From Moniliophthora roreri (lineage: Eukaryota > Basidiomycota > Agaricomycetes > Agaricales > Marasmiaceae): a DNA stretch of 61,523 bases. A model generated the notes under the pieces. The model did no database searches and was not told the DNA's origin. It saw only the letters and a list, made by a program, of their open reading frames with translations. How positions within the stretch are numbered: position 1 is the first letter of the stretch; every line of letters begins with the position of its first letter. The DNA lies in the NCBI GenBank assembly GCA_001466705.2, contig LATX02000026.1:1-61523 (forward strand), written 5' to 3'. Positions 1 through 12,191 of this stretch are shown piece after piece. Made by a program: the position numbers and the translations under genes.

Positions 1-78
1 CTTGAAATCCTACAAAGTCGTTTTCAAGCTACATTTGTATGACTCAACCTTGATCAAAGACAACATCATCAGATACAT

Positions 79-1060
79 AGGCCCTCAGATAACTTTTCAA
101 CAATAGCATCGCGGGATATGGGTCTCCGAAGGTGTCCAGCCAGACGACATTCAATGGTCAGTTCCCAGATCCTAAATTAGGGTAAAAAGGAGCTGTACAT
201 ACCTGATCTCCTGCATAACTCTTAATATTGGTGATGAAGACAATCTCTTAAACTCCTGTATGACTGGTTTCGTGCAAAAGCTGGACAACATCCCATACAA
301 CATATGAAACACATCATTTTTCGTCCTCGTAGAGCATTTCATCTTCTAGCGGAATGCCAAAGGCATTAGATAGCATGCGTCTTGCGTGATGGTCTTTTCG
401 CGTTCGAGGTTTTCTCTGAGAGTGAGGTCAGTATAGGAATGATAAGAAAGGCAATGTACCAGTAGGCCGTTGGCAGACGACTATCTATGTGAAAGGATGT
501 GGCGTGATATGCCAATTTGAGACCATGTCGATGCAGGAAAAATTTGAGGCTGATAGGGTGGTGCGACTAAAGGAGGAATAGATGTACCTCATAACAGCAC
601 CAGTGAGCGAGAATAACACTGTTGAACTGCATCAGAACAAGGCACCAGGGAATCATGTCGCAGAAACATACTTTTGATAAAATATCGATGAGAGGACGAC
701 ATACTGCGAACACAAGGCATTAGTTTCGCTACAATGTACTGAAATGAAACGTACCAGCTACATCGAATACTTGCGGTACCTCCTAATCGGACTTCTACAC
801 GCTTTCCCCACCCTGATTCCGTCCAGGGCATCAACAGCGAAAAAGACAACAGGATAATCTGGTTCCGCTACGTCGTTCCGTCAACGTCGTCAACGTCGGG
901 AGTAATTTGTCCTACGTACGATAGGAGACACGACAATATCCAACTGAAAATTAGAGCAGGGAAGAACATGGGTATAAGAACCACGCACAAGAGAGCAATT
1001 GAAGAGTATCAAGTTGGTAGGATGCATTCAAGAATCAATGGCATCCCACCCAACCATTGG
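79..1060 (-). pseudogene. Block X relic, copy A (unidentified minus-strand gene)
   Basis: This stretch is colinear with 54340-55400 and partly with 33800-34450, so it is one copy of a repeated gene block. The longest open piece (589-849, minus, 86 codons) aligns with broken pieces of the other copies, and every reading has stops or frame changes. Relative to the copy at 54.3-55.4 kb it lacks about 80 bp near position 560. Short hydrophobic stretches in the better copy suggest a membrane protein, but I do not recognise the family. It lies immediately upstream of block A, as in copies B and C. I treat it as a decayed gene; a heavily interrupted multi-exon gene is the alternative. Confidence 0.4.
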
Positions 1061-1080
1061 TATCTCACATGAAAAAGAGG

Positions 1081-4000
1081 TGCGATGATGACAAGGTCTG
1101 GAACTTTGGTCCGTGAACCACGCACGTGTCGCACTCAAGACGTCTCTCTCTGCTCTCTACAACGACATCGACGAGACAGACCTTGCAACCCATACCCTAC
1201 AGGTGAGATCCTTACCAAGGTTGTACGCTCCGCTTTTACTGATTATCTGAATATGCGTCTAGGGAAATCTTTGGCCAAACTCTATTGATCTCAAGATAGT
1301 ACCAAGGATACCCATGCCGAGGTGTGTATATTACTTCCTCATCCTGATCCTACAAGCTGAACTGGGATAGACCTTACAGGAACAATCGTTTCGCCGAATA
1401 CTCAGCTCGTACCCTTCAAGGACTGTCTTCAGATACCTATCCCACTGGATAACGTGTACCCTGCCCAAACCCTGCCTGTACCTGACTCGCGCGAACAGCC
1501 CAACCTAAATCCTTCACCATCTCCTCTGGGATCGCACTATCACGCCGGTAAAGGGACCTTGGTGTTGAATCAAACGTCGATAGATAGTGCTTTTGTCGTC
1601 ATGACGTACCCTGGACGCAAGAAGCACTGAATATTATTACGATAGGAAAGGGTTGGCACAGAGGCTCTAGAGACGGGGTTAGCGGTGGTGAATGGAGTGT
1701 TTGGGGATGCCGAATATTGGCTGGTCCGGATTTGATACCACCGCAACCGACTAGCAGCTACTATCGCTCTCACACGAATTCCGGACCCTTACTTCCCGTT
1801 CTCCAAAATCATCATCCGCTTTGAAATCCCACGAAGTTGTCTTCAAACTATATCCGTACGAGACTCAGCCTGGACCGAGAACGAGATTATGCCGAGTCGA
1901 CTCCAGCGCAAAATTGGACTTGCAGCTCAAGCGATGAGCCAACACTGAAGGTCGAGTGTGTATGGCGCACCATCACTCGTATGAGCGCTACCAATATCAG
2001 CCGCTTATCATTGCCCCAGTCCCAGTACCACCGCCGGCGTAGTCAAGAACCCTATCATGTTATTCATTTATCACCGCCGTCTGCCGCCCACCATCCTCTT
2101 CGTGCATCGTGAGCGCTGCAGGGTCGAATAAGAGAGGCTGGTCGAAACACGAGAACGGCGGGTGAGGAAGTGCGCTAGACTTCGTACTGGTAAATGCTTC
2201 TTTTCTCTCACTAGCCATTTGCTGATTTTACGTCCATTTCAAGGAGTAGATTCGTTCTAGATCCTACAACACCCCCTCGTGCACGTCCGCCCTCGATATA
2301 CCTCCCTCGCAAGCGCATGGTATGTCTCCATACTCTTTCCTGTTCCTTTCTACGGTCTCGAAACTGACTCATCCTTTTCAGCCTTTCGCTGGTTGAAGCT
2401 CGTAATGATGAGAAGCCCCGTGAACACGTCGATAGTGATGTTGGGGGCTCGGCTCAAGCCCTGAAGCTAGGCCTGACCGAGCCGGGCTCACAAAGCCGAG
2501 CTGAGCCCTACTGTAGGGCTTCGACCGGGCTCAGGGCTCGGGCTTGCATTTCTGAAAGCCCAAGCCCAGGGCTTGAGCCCTAGACGATATGATGGAAAGT
2601 GCAGCCCGTGGCTGTAGGCAAGTGATACCCAAAAGCCCTGGCCTAAGCCGGGCCCTGCCTATGGCTCGGGCCTCTGGCGGCTCAAGGCTCGGGCTCGATG
2701 TTTGGTGAGCCTGAGCTCTCTCAAGCCAGGCCTAAGCCCGGGGCTTTGAGCCAAGCCGAGCCCGCAACATCACTACACGTCGACAACCTATCCAACACGC
2801 GACGCCCAATCCTGGTGGTATGTCCACCCCGGACCCTCGTTCTTCTCTACCCTCGTTCTTCTCTCGAAATTGAACTTTGCTTGCAGGTCCTTTCTTCGGT
2901 GTATCGCTGCTCAAGGTTGGCGATGTCGAGACGCTCCGCGAAGAGTCCAGCCGCACACCACCTTACTTCCTATCCACTCGAACGTCATGGAACCGTCGTC
3001 AAACGTACTCGGACATTCGCCCACGTAATGACGACCTCGACATCTAGTTGACTGCTTGTTTCAGCTTTCGGTGCTAGCAAAGGGCGCAGGAGGAGAGAGC
3101 AAAGGGATTGGGAAGTGTTTGGCCTAGCATGATTCGGGTACAGGCTTCGGTAATCGTTTGCTACAGCATCCGGAAAGCCTTGCCGCCCGTCCACAGCACC
3201 ATCACCGCCACTCTCAACAGCTGACCTTACACGGTTTCTCCATCATAATCACTGCTCTCTCTGTCGAGGCTGTCCACATTACTTTTCGCCACCTCTCTCG
3301 CCGCAGCAGCTCCCAGTGTAATCCACCACGTCGACACCATCACAACACGCTATCACCGATCTTCTTCGGTATGATAAGTACGATCCCCGGGCCTTTCCTG
3401 CGATTATGTACTTTGACGAGCAGCTATTCTCTCGTGGGCTTGACGTCATTTCAAGAAGAAAGGAAGGACTGTTTGCAGGAAAGCTGGAGCAGAGAAACTG
3501 TAGGGGGATGTACTTGATTTCGGAGCTGCACAAGGTCAGCTTTCGTGCGCCCTCGGTTTACATATCCCGTATTCGCGTGGTTCGAATGCATCTTTCTCTC
3601 ATGTTCTTCCCTGAATTGACTTTCTTATTCACCTCTTCACTAGCCGACGGCACCAATTACCAGGATCTACTTGAACCTATCTGACACCAAACACCCATGG
3701 CACGCTATCCAAGATTTGCTCGCGTAATGTTCAAGTCCGATACAGTCGAGGGCGACAGACTATGGCGATATGCGGTACTAGTCTCGGTCGTGTATTGTTG
3801 TCAGCTGCCTGCGTACTATCAGCATGTGCCAGTTCTCTCCTGCACTGTCGTCGTCACTGTCACTGCCACCGCAAGCGCTGATCATTCCCTCGCGCTGTCA
3901 TGACACTAATCGTGATGTTAACACGCAGTATCCCCATGGTGTTCTCAGTACAATTATCTTCCCGTATGATCGCCATTTACCATTATTCCTCTTCGTTCAG

Positions 4001-4610
4001 CGTCTATGATATGGAGGCTGGCATTTGCCCTACTGCCCATCTAGGTGCAACACAAGCACTTAGCGGTGATCAGTGCAGGCATGTGAATGTGGTCCGGGTC
4101 TCATTCCATATCACCGTTTGTTGCTTCATCTTACGTTTGCGGTTTTACTTTGGGTCCGTGTTCACGTTCTTTACCCCCGATCCTGATTTCTTGTTAGCCT
4201 CACTTTGCATATGCTCCCGTTACTGCGAATTGCTATAGATGATGTATGAGCTCTAAACTACCAATGACCATTTGACATGTAAGGTGTTCGCTCAACGTGT
4301 TTCGCGACAATGCTGCGTCTGTGTTCCACACACAGCGTCCATTGGCCATGCCTTTGAGCTTGGGCCCAACGTAAACTTCTCTGTCTTTTCTATTCATTCA
4401 CTCGAATGTCTTCCTAATTCTGACCCATCACTGAACTCAATGGTGTTTCCCTAAACTTCAATGGGTATTCTGATTGAAAACGGAATGCAATGCGGTCGTC
4501 GCATGTTTTCCATTTGTGGAATACTCATGTACTTGACGTTTGACGTGTGAGAACTGTTCTTACCCTCAGTGAGTCATGCTGTGTCTCACAGCCTCCTCGC
4601 AGCCCTCATA
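1081..4610 (+). pseudogene. Block A, copy A: decayed plus-strand gene block of unknown function
   Basis: The stretch is colinear with 35720-39240 and 45990-49240. Short conserved coding-like pieces recur in the same order in all three copies: a piece ending in GLYRSQDST, one around RRPILVV, one around FSRGLDVI and KLEQRNCRG, then VDGTNYQDLL, then PTAHLGA. None of the copies keeps a long open frame across these pieces and many stops intervene, so this is probably one or more genes decayed before or during amplification. Intron-like GTAAGT and CAG junctions are present but no convincing gene model emerges. I do not recognise the protein. A hAT-type MITE interrupts this copy at 2433-2775. CpG content is normal here, in contrast to the ISGG gene that follows. 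Confidence 0.45.
2433..2775. mobile_element. hAT-type MITE (343 bp) with 8-bp target duplication
   Basis: The element begins TAGTGATGTTG and ends CAACATCACTA, a perfect 11-bp terminal inverted repeat that extends imperfectly inward through the GGGCTCGGCT region. It is flanked on both sides by the 8-bp direct repeat CACGTCGA (2425-2432 and 2776-2783). Copies B (near 37100) and C (near 47360) of the host block lack the sequence and carry one uninterrupted version of the target. An 8-bp duplication with TAG-type termini fits the hAT superfamily. The interior is GC-rich with many imperfect GGGCTCGGGCTT / AAGCCC repeats. No transposase is present, so it is non-autonomous. Confidence 0.9.
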
Positions 4611-4666
4611 TACTTCTCGCACCCCGTCCTAGATTGACTTCCTTCCTCTAATCCCTTATCACTCTC

Positions 4667-6795
4667 ATGGCTCTCCATGGATGTTCAGAGTTTACCATTT
4701 CTGGTGGACAATTCGTAAATGTTCAGGGGAACCTGGTGCAATGCATGCAGCAGGCTGAGAAAGAGCCGACAAGATGGGATGATGTATGTTCATTATATCT
4801 CTTACTATAATTTGATGCTGACTTGATTGATTCCTCTAGTACAGGTATATCCGAACAGGAGATGTCTATGTTACAAGTGTCATTGATGAATCAGAGGTCG
4901 CAGAGTATGATGAGACAAACCAGGGGGATGTGATAGTCCGAGCCATAAGACATCAGAAAGTCAGGGCCTGTCGAAAGATCAACATTGCTCACATTTTCAC
5001 TGGAGACAGATTTGGAGATATGGAGTTCCTACATGTTCAATACAGTGGTGAAGATGCCTATAAGGCCAGTCGCTTTTTTTTTAATCAATACTATCATATC
5101 TGATATTTCCCAATGTAGACCTTCAAGCATGATTTTGATAAGTTTTCACAAGTCAAGTATGATGATTTCTTTCTTTTTATCAACTCTAGTATCAATTATT
5201 GTCAGGGACCCATATGTTGCTCAGTTATTTGGATATAACAACAACCAAAATGGTTTACCAGCACTGATCTTCTGCAATGGTGTGGTGCATCAGTTGACTC
5301 TGTGGCTTAATACTAATTCAACTTGAACCTCAATATAGCATTGATTCCTCTATCACATGTCATTCTCAACAATAAGGTACTTTCCCCAGTTCTTGTTGCA
5401 TACTTTCAGCATCAAGTATGTGAATCAATAGTTTTCTGAATGTCACTGTCTTACCTTCTCAACAGCTTGGACTATGGCAACCAGGTGCTGAGATTGTATG
5501 TCTTCTTTTGCTCAAACTTTCCTACTGCACTGACAAAAAGGTTATAGACTATAGGCAATCTGTGGATTGACTCAAGATCTGGTACATTATGTGAAGGGCC
5601 TCAGATTCAGGTTCCACTATACCCATTTCTCAAAATTCATGGCTCTACCTCAAATTCAACACCTAAGAGCTGCTTCCCTGCACTATCTATTCAGACATAC
5701 AGAGACACCAGTGCTACCTTTGACTACCTTACCAGAACAGTCTCTACCTTGAATATCATCAAAAGCATTGCTAAGGCTTACAGGACATTCAAGAAGAAGA
5801 TAGCTAATGAAAAGGCTATATTCATTCTCACCACCCATCCTGGCACAATTTATGACAAACATGGTCAAAAAATTATTGCCAGATTGCCAGCAAAAGCTAG
5901 TAGCAGATTATGTTACTATCTCATTAGAGTGGATGTTGGTTCTGCTGCAATGAGAGAGAGCCTAGTTGTGATGAAGGATGGATCAGTGCGGTATGTATAA
6001 AGTTGTATCATAGTGTATAATGTGTACTAACAGAAGACACAGGTTTACAGTTACACCAATGGATATTCAACATGCCAAAGATATGAATTTGCAATATACC
6101 ATATCTCATACAGCTGATTTGGGACAATCATGGATTACCCAGGCACACACTGTGTTCAGCCAGTTCCAGATTCATAAAGACAAGTGGGAAGAGTACTGTA
6201 AGTGCCTTTATTATCTTGCTTATGGTGAAAGTATGCTAACATGCAAATAGATATGCGTTATGCATTTAAACTCAATTTCAAATGCAAGAGACAACACTCC
6301 AGGCCCCAGGAGAATACAGATCTCACATCAAGTGGTGCTTCAGTGTATCTATTTATCCCACCTATTCCCCAACCTTCTGATAATGAAGAAATCTGGAGAT
6401 TCTGGGCAGAGGGCAAAAAATATTTCTGGTCTTCTGACCCTTCTGGAAAAGAAGAGATGTCAGAGGCCATGCAAGTGTCTTTGGGTCTTCTATCTTTTAC
6501 TTCTGCAATAGAATCCTACTATGCAAATTGGGACCAAAGTGCCTATGAAGCCATAAAACTGCTTCATGATCACCATCACTTTGATTCCACAACAACAGCC
6601 CTTGCTCACTCTGTTGGTCTTTCTATTCTGGAGGTGGTTGGGGATGATGATCAGTTTGAAGTGTTGGATGGTATGAATCTAGCAATGATTGCCTTTAAGT
6701 TTGTGCTAATAGCTTTTTTTTTAGCACTAATGACATCACCTAAAAGAAGATTATCAGACTCAGAGGATAGCAGGAGGAAGAAGCAAAAGGTGTAA
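4667..6795 (+). CDS. ISGG-family protein of unknown function, copy A (multi-exon)
   Basis: The ATG at 4667 opens MALHGCSEFTISGGQF, the start shared by all three copies. Exons are separated by short introns: the first ends at a GATGAT|GTATGT site near 4780, and the next starts YRYIRTGDVYV near 4850. Later pieces include VAQLFGYNNNQ (~5215), the long exon holding LWIDSRSG to DGSVR (~5555-5994), RFTVTPMDIQHAKD (~6043) and the last exon from ~6251. The C-terminus differs from copy C: after MTSPKRR it is basic (SRRKKQKV), resembling a nuclear localisation signal. The long exons are open, so the gene may be functional. CpG is scarce throughout. I know no function; short ISGG..F.NV..N leaders occur at the start of many Agaricomycete hypothetical proteins, which is recollection and not a search. 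One exon junction near 5335 is uncertain. Confidence 0.6.
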
Positions 6796-7110
6796 TTGGA
6801 TTGGAGACATAGAAGGAAGGAGACCAAGAGGTAGATTGAGATGATTTTGAACACATGTAGGCACACTGTACATTTTAGAATTGTTTCAACTTCTTTTAAG
6901 TCCATCACAGTCAAAAGTTATTATATATTGAAACCAATAAGTTAAGTTATAATATATTTGGATCAAGCAAGTACTCAAGTGGCCAGCATAAACAGCCAGC
7001 ATAGAAAAACACAACATTCTCTCTTACTCCATCACATAGAAAGATATGCAAAAGATATATCAATAATAATACTAGACACTAACTCTACACATTATCACAA
7101 CACAACCTAA

Positions 7111-7860
7111 ATGTGCATCAAGTCCAATTATTACAGAAATCATGTCTGTCATCAAGTCATAAAGGTTATTGCATTTTGTTACTCTTGCCATGCACCTTCT
7201 TCCAAAATACATTCCACTTGTCTACTCTTCTATTCAACTCTTTTTGGTCAGGTGATGTTGGTTCTAGATTTTGAGATGCAGATGTCCTCAAAGGCAAAGA
7301 AAATAGTAAAGGTGGACATGACTCTTCTGCCAACCTTGGGAGCTCAGATGGTATTAAAGTACTGTAAGCTTCTCATTGGGCCAATGCAACTTGGTTAAGG
7401 GCTTGGATTAACAAAGACATGGCAGGTACTGGAATTGGCATTTGCTGTGGCTGTGAGGTCCTCTTATTCAAGATTGACTCTAGAACTGACTCTGATTCTA
7501 CTTTTGCTGTATCACTATCTTGCTGCCCTGTACTTGAAGAAGCAAATTGGGATCTCTCTTTTCTTTCTGTTGTTTGGACAGCTTTGCAAGTGAATAGTAA
7601 AGGAAGAGATCTGGCTTGCTATACTTGAAGTCAAACTTGTTATCATGCATTGAACTTGTTGGCACCACTAGCACTGGTTGCATTGGAAGTCCCGAGATGT
7701 TGCCAAACACTCTCAAACAGCTCAAAGTGCCCAGCTCTGTCAGGGAGGTTGAAGGTGTATTGTGAAAGGTAAGAGTCCTATTTCTGTCATTAGCTATCTT
7801 GCTACAAAAGGTAAAGAGCAAGAACATACCTTATTAGAATGTTTACCAAACATACTGCTA
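7111..7860 (-). pseudogene. DUF4203/TM198-like gene relic, copy A (CpG-stripped)
   Basis: The sequence matches the last exon and preceding intron of the intact gene at 51798-53688 (7111-7860 aligns with ~51760-52900) but lacks about 350 bp of the middle. Frames are broken; the best remaining piece (7498-7827, minus) keeps only fragments. Practically every CpG of the intact copy has become TpG, CpA or TpA; for example six of six are lost in the stretch matching 51884-51932. It sits downstream of ISGG copy A on the opposite strand, the same arrangement as in copies B and C. Confidence 0.8.
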
Positions 7861-7874
7861 AGTGTTCTGGACAA

Positions 7875-7950
7875 TAATAATGACTGGAACTCTGGTCTAT
7901 GGACCATGCATGTGTCACCCTCAAAATGATGCATCTCTTTATGTTGGTAG
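7875..7950 (+). pseudogene. Short CpG-stripped fragment of the block A start
   Basis: Directly after the DUF4203 relic, about 65-75 bp match the beginning of block A (compare 1090-1160 and 35727-35800), again with CpG sites converted to TpG or CpA. It is evidence that a further unit once started here before the ~25-kb mobile-DNA block interrupted or replaced it. Confidence 0.6.
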
Positions 7951-7954
7951 TTGA

Positions 7955-8036
7955 AATGAAGCAAGCATCACATAAACCAGTATTCTCTGTATAGAAATCA
8001 GCCTTGAGAAATAATAATCCACTTCTATCCTGCATT
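7955..8036 (-). repeat. Dispersed repeat shared (inverted) with 21485-21560
   Basis: The reverse complement of this stretch matches 21485-21560 around a shared core GGCTGATTTCTAT, and both translate to a FLKADFY piece. The two sites bracket the AT-rich and retrotransposon region. They may be ends or fragments of one old mobile element. The 8-kb copy has fewer CpGs than the 21-kb copy. Confidence 0.4.
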
Positions 8037-11000
8037 ATACTACTATTATAATAGGCATTGGTAATATGGCAAACCTAGAAAAGACCCAATTTTATTTGAT
8101 TTACACTACTTTTGAATCAGAACACTTTAATATAACACAAGATAACAGGTAATAAGGACTAGAGTGAGCCCATTCTGCTAGTCATTGTTTTAGAGAAGCT
8201 AAAGTACAATGGAAAGTATAAAGAGCTATATGATACATTATACAGAGGTGTCTAAGCTGTACTTTCTGACTTATCTATGTACCAGATCCAAAGTGGAACA
8301 CTCCTGAAACCTGTAGAGAACCTAACTATAACCATATGAACACATTGGCTAGTTAATCAAGCTCTCAAAAGTGCTATCAATGGGATTTTTCATTTTATTT
8401 CACCTTTCTATGATATCTGCAAAGTGCAATGAGCAGTCAAACAGTACAGAGGTACTTAAAAGAAGACATCAAGCAGAGGGACAACTTAGAAAAGAAACAA
8501 TCAGAGAACAATTGTCATTAGAACTCAATATGTGGATCAAAGTCAAAGCAGATGATCTCTTAATAAAGGGGTCAAAAGCAGTGCAGACATATGAAATAAC
8601 ATAACCAAGTGTGAAGTAACCTCAGAAGGAAGGAAACTACTTCTGAAGGCCTGCTGCTAATACTACTAAATATGCTACACAAAAGAGCTAATCTGTTGAT
8701 CAGATCCAGCTCTTCTACTGTCTGTGTATGTGGTGATGTGCAGAGTATGGTTTGGCATGATCAGAGTTGCTACACTTAGACTCTTACTTGAGCATTTAGC
8801 TCCAAGTAAATGTGTATTCAGTTATCAACATAGAGACTATAAAGGTATATTTGTTTGGTAAATTGTTTTTATTGTGTCTTTTCTGGTTTATACTATCTCA
8901 ATCAAACCTAAGTACAACAGCTAATGCACTGAGACAATGGTAAGACTACCCTGGAGTGATAACTCAAGTAATCAAAGACTATAGTACCCTTTGTACTGGA
9001 TACAACCCTCTTGGTTGTGATCTGTAACACACTTAAGCAGGAAAACTTCTACTTCAAATGTAGCCTGAGCCCTCTCTAAGCTGCATTAATACTAGCAAAA
9101 CACTAGCTGCCTTCAGAAAGTTACCAAAACTCTCTGATACAAAGTCTTCTCTTATGCTTGAAAATGACTATTTCATTAAAGCACAGAACAAATATCTGTC
9201 TTTGTCTTCACTATTAAGTTTGGTTTATAGTCTAGTATCTCAACTGGGTCTGCTCTGAGTCTCTAGAGCCTGGCATAATGAGGAAAATCTGATTGAATGT
9301 AATTTTCTATACAAACAATAGCCACATACAATTGCATAGTGGTGGAACAGATTCCTCTTGCTTCTACCTACAAAAATAGCTGTCCTTATATACTGCTGGA
9401 AACAAATATTTACAATAAAATTAGAATAATAGATATATATCATACAGGTCACAGAAAAAATCACAAAATGAATATATATAGGTTCAATTCTATGTTACAG
9501 TAGTAATCCTATAGATATGCAGATTACCAATAAATACAGTCTCAGGTATTGGGTGCATGACTCAAGCTAGGCTCTCTATGCAGTATATGGGTATCTATGT
9601 TTGAAATTCTTTGCAGCTGCATAGAAGCTTCTTGTCCCATCTTTCAATAGTCAGAAATACTCCAACTTCCATATATATTATTGAATATTTCCTTGTTTCA
9701 TTAGGCTAACTTGTTCCTATCTCTTTGTCATTTTATTATAGCTGTCTTTCCTATCAGATATCCATGCTATCTCTTCCTCTGATCTTGAAGTAATCATCTT
9801 ATCACTATCTCCCAAATGTAGGGTGATCATCTAATTGTTTTAATACTTCATTACTAATCTGGTTTAGATATCATCATGTCTTCTCTCTTGTTATATTATA
9901 GGTATCATTCTGAGCTTGAATGAGCTCTCAGAGAGTAAATAAAAGCTGTTTAAAAGCAAAATATCCCCTTGGTACACTATATATTCATTCAACTATTAGT
10001 GTATCTCTTTAGAAATCGCAACATATAGAGGTCCCTATAGGTTTTGGAATGCTCAATGCACAATACTTGGAGTCTATAAGTGACTTGGTACTCATGTGGG
10101 GATACCATAAGTGCAAATTAACTTATAGTTTCATGCTATCAAGTATATATAGGTTTTGACTGACTACTCAGGCTCATATCAGTCCTTTTATTTCTATGTT
10201 TCCTATTATTTCAACTGTTTAGATATGTCCAAATGACATTCATATGTGTGAAAATTGTAAGTTTCATAAATTTGGCATATCACTGCTACTTACAGACAGA
10301 TACAATGAATATCTAATGCATGTAAAGTTCTAAATAAGACCAAGAATGCATTGTTGAAAGAGATAGAAGCAGTAACAGTGTGTTTCAACCTTGGCAACTT
10401 TGGCATCTAGGAATCTGCTGACATGCAGATGCTAGAAAGGGAAATGCTGTAAGAATATGGTGAAGAGGCAGTAACTCTGTCTCCTATGAAGAACTGCTTA
10501 ATGCTATATTCACTCTAAAGTGCACTCTAGTTGAACTTCAGCAACTAAGAGCAGCTGCTAAACCCACACACACACACAACACCCACAATAGAGGCTTATC
10601 AGAATGACTAAAGCACTGTACTAGTCCACTAGGAGACTGAGTCTATCTCAAGTGTAATTCAGGGTGAAAAGGAGACAGAACCCTTTATATTTCAACTGAA
10701 TAGCTCAAGTTGGTATGTAGTTATAGGGTCTAGCAACTTTAGAGTATGATGACTCAAGTGTTGCACTCAAGAGTCACAAGGCATAGGATTTTAATAATTA
10801 GTTTATTGGTTGGTTATAAATAAATGTATACAGTGAGGCAAGATTATATACAAATCTCAGCTCAACTAGAAGTGATAGACTGGCAGATGCATATAGATAA
10901 GGTCTAAGAAGCTGTGTAAAGATCTATATCAACACTGTGTGGGACTATAATGCACAAGTACCAGTTGGTGCTTGAGCCTGCATCTACAACTATAGCTCTT

Positions 11001-11492
11001 TATATATAGAGTGATAATTGAAAATAACAAAAATGAAAGATAAATGAGTGTAGTCTAATTTAAGGTATAATTTGTATGTGTTCATGCATAAAAGTCCAAT
11101 TCCACATAACAATTAACTATGTTGTGTATATCTGGCAACCAAAAGGTCAATTTATTATGTTTTGGATCCAGTGCAGAATGTTGCTAGATCAAATGATCCT
11201 TCTATGTAGCCACTGGTTCTGAACTAGTCTCATACATGGACCTGCTTCTCTTTCTGTTGCTTTACTTCTGTGTAGCCACTTCTACCATCAGATTGGTGGA
11301 TATCATGGTCTAGACCTCTCTTATATTCACTATCATTCTGTCCCACATACAACCTTCTAGATTATTATCAATTTTCTGCACAATCGATACCCATCAATAG
11401 TCTTATGGACACCTGGTTGGTTCATTATATGTGCCTGAGAGTGCCTTCAAAGCTCCATGTAGAACCAGATTTCAGCCATATACTATAGTTCT
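8037..11492. other. AT-rich, CpG-poor stretch without recognisable genes
   Basis: About 3.4 kb in which the six frames hold only very short open pieces (longest 77 codons at 8371-8604, plus strand, no recognised motif). There is a short CA-rich run at about 10566-10582. I see no tRNA, rRNA or protein motif. Base composition resembles the ISGG genes and the adjacent retrotransposon, so this is probably old, methylation-decayed repeat DNA. Confidence 0.5.
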
Positions 11493-11941
11493 TATGATGG
11501 AGCATAGCTTTTCCTTTCATTTTCTCCTAAGTCCAGCTATCTTATCTCTTATCTCTTATCTATTTATCTGATTACTTACTATATTTATACTACCACAGCC
11601 ACCCTTCCATAGAACATTCCATTCCACCTGGGTTTCCTTCCAGATTATTCTTTCATTTCCATTAGTTATTCTTGCTGAGACAGACTCTTTGTATTTATAC
11701 TGGACCTTTGTAGCCTAGTTTCCCATCTTGACCTCTTGGTCATTTGGGCTAGGCAAGTATCTTTGTACATATCTCAGTAGCTTAACTAACTTGGTCATTT
11801 GGGCTAGACATTGACTTTATGTCTGTTAAGTTCAACGTTGTATCAACCTAGAGTCTATGCCAGATTATCCCTTTCCTTATCCTTTTCCTAACTCGAGTGC
11901 AGAGGGTTCTACTCACTGATGAGGGTCATTGTGGCATCACA
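11493..11941 (+). repeat. 5' LTR of the chromovirus
   Basis: This 449-bp direct repeat matches 17132-17556. It carries about 24 bp (around 11605-11630) missing from the 3' copy. The end CATCACA is intact; the start has a G-to-A change relative to the expected TGTGATG. TTAGGTCAAGATC follows directly, where the primer-binding site would lie. Confidence 0.93.
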
Positions 11942-12191
11942 TTAGGTCAAGATCTCAACTTAGGTGCTGTTGACAACAGCTGTTGACCCCGCCTTTGCAA
12001 GTCTCACTCTGGCTATTGAGTGCAAGGAGTTCACTCACGGCTATAACACTGAATCAGAACATGACATACACTGGAACAAGAAGAGTCAGTGGGGCTACTG
12101 CAACGTTAACCTATGCCCAAACCAACTTCTCAAATGCTTTGCAACTGACAACTCTGAAGACCAAATCCAAGACCCCTGAGAATTCCCCAAA

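Noticed and set aside
2698..3051. Open frames of 117 and 74 codons crossing the MITE boundary
   Set aside because: They span the junction of the hAT-type MITE and block A; the frames result from GC-rich MITE sequence and are absent from copies B and C.
5098..5341. 5095-5340 as a separate small gene in ISGG copy A
   Set aside because: It reads through introns of the ISGG gene; the true exon piece (VAQLFGYNNNQ) is shared with the other copies.
9481..9500. GGTTCAATTCTATG as a tRNA T-loop
   Set aside because: No matching acceptor, D or anticodon stems were found on either side; no tRNA gene is supported anywhere in the window.
10566..10582. CA-rich run as a possible CRISPR or telomeric repeat
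   Set aside because: It is only a short microsatellite-like run, with no spaced repeat units and no telomere motif.
11942..11965. Primer-binding site after the 5' LTR
   Set aside because: TTAGGTCAAGATC does not match a tRNA 3' end that I can name with confidence; it may be mutated, so no call is made.
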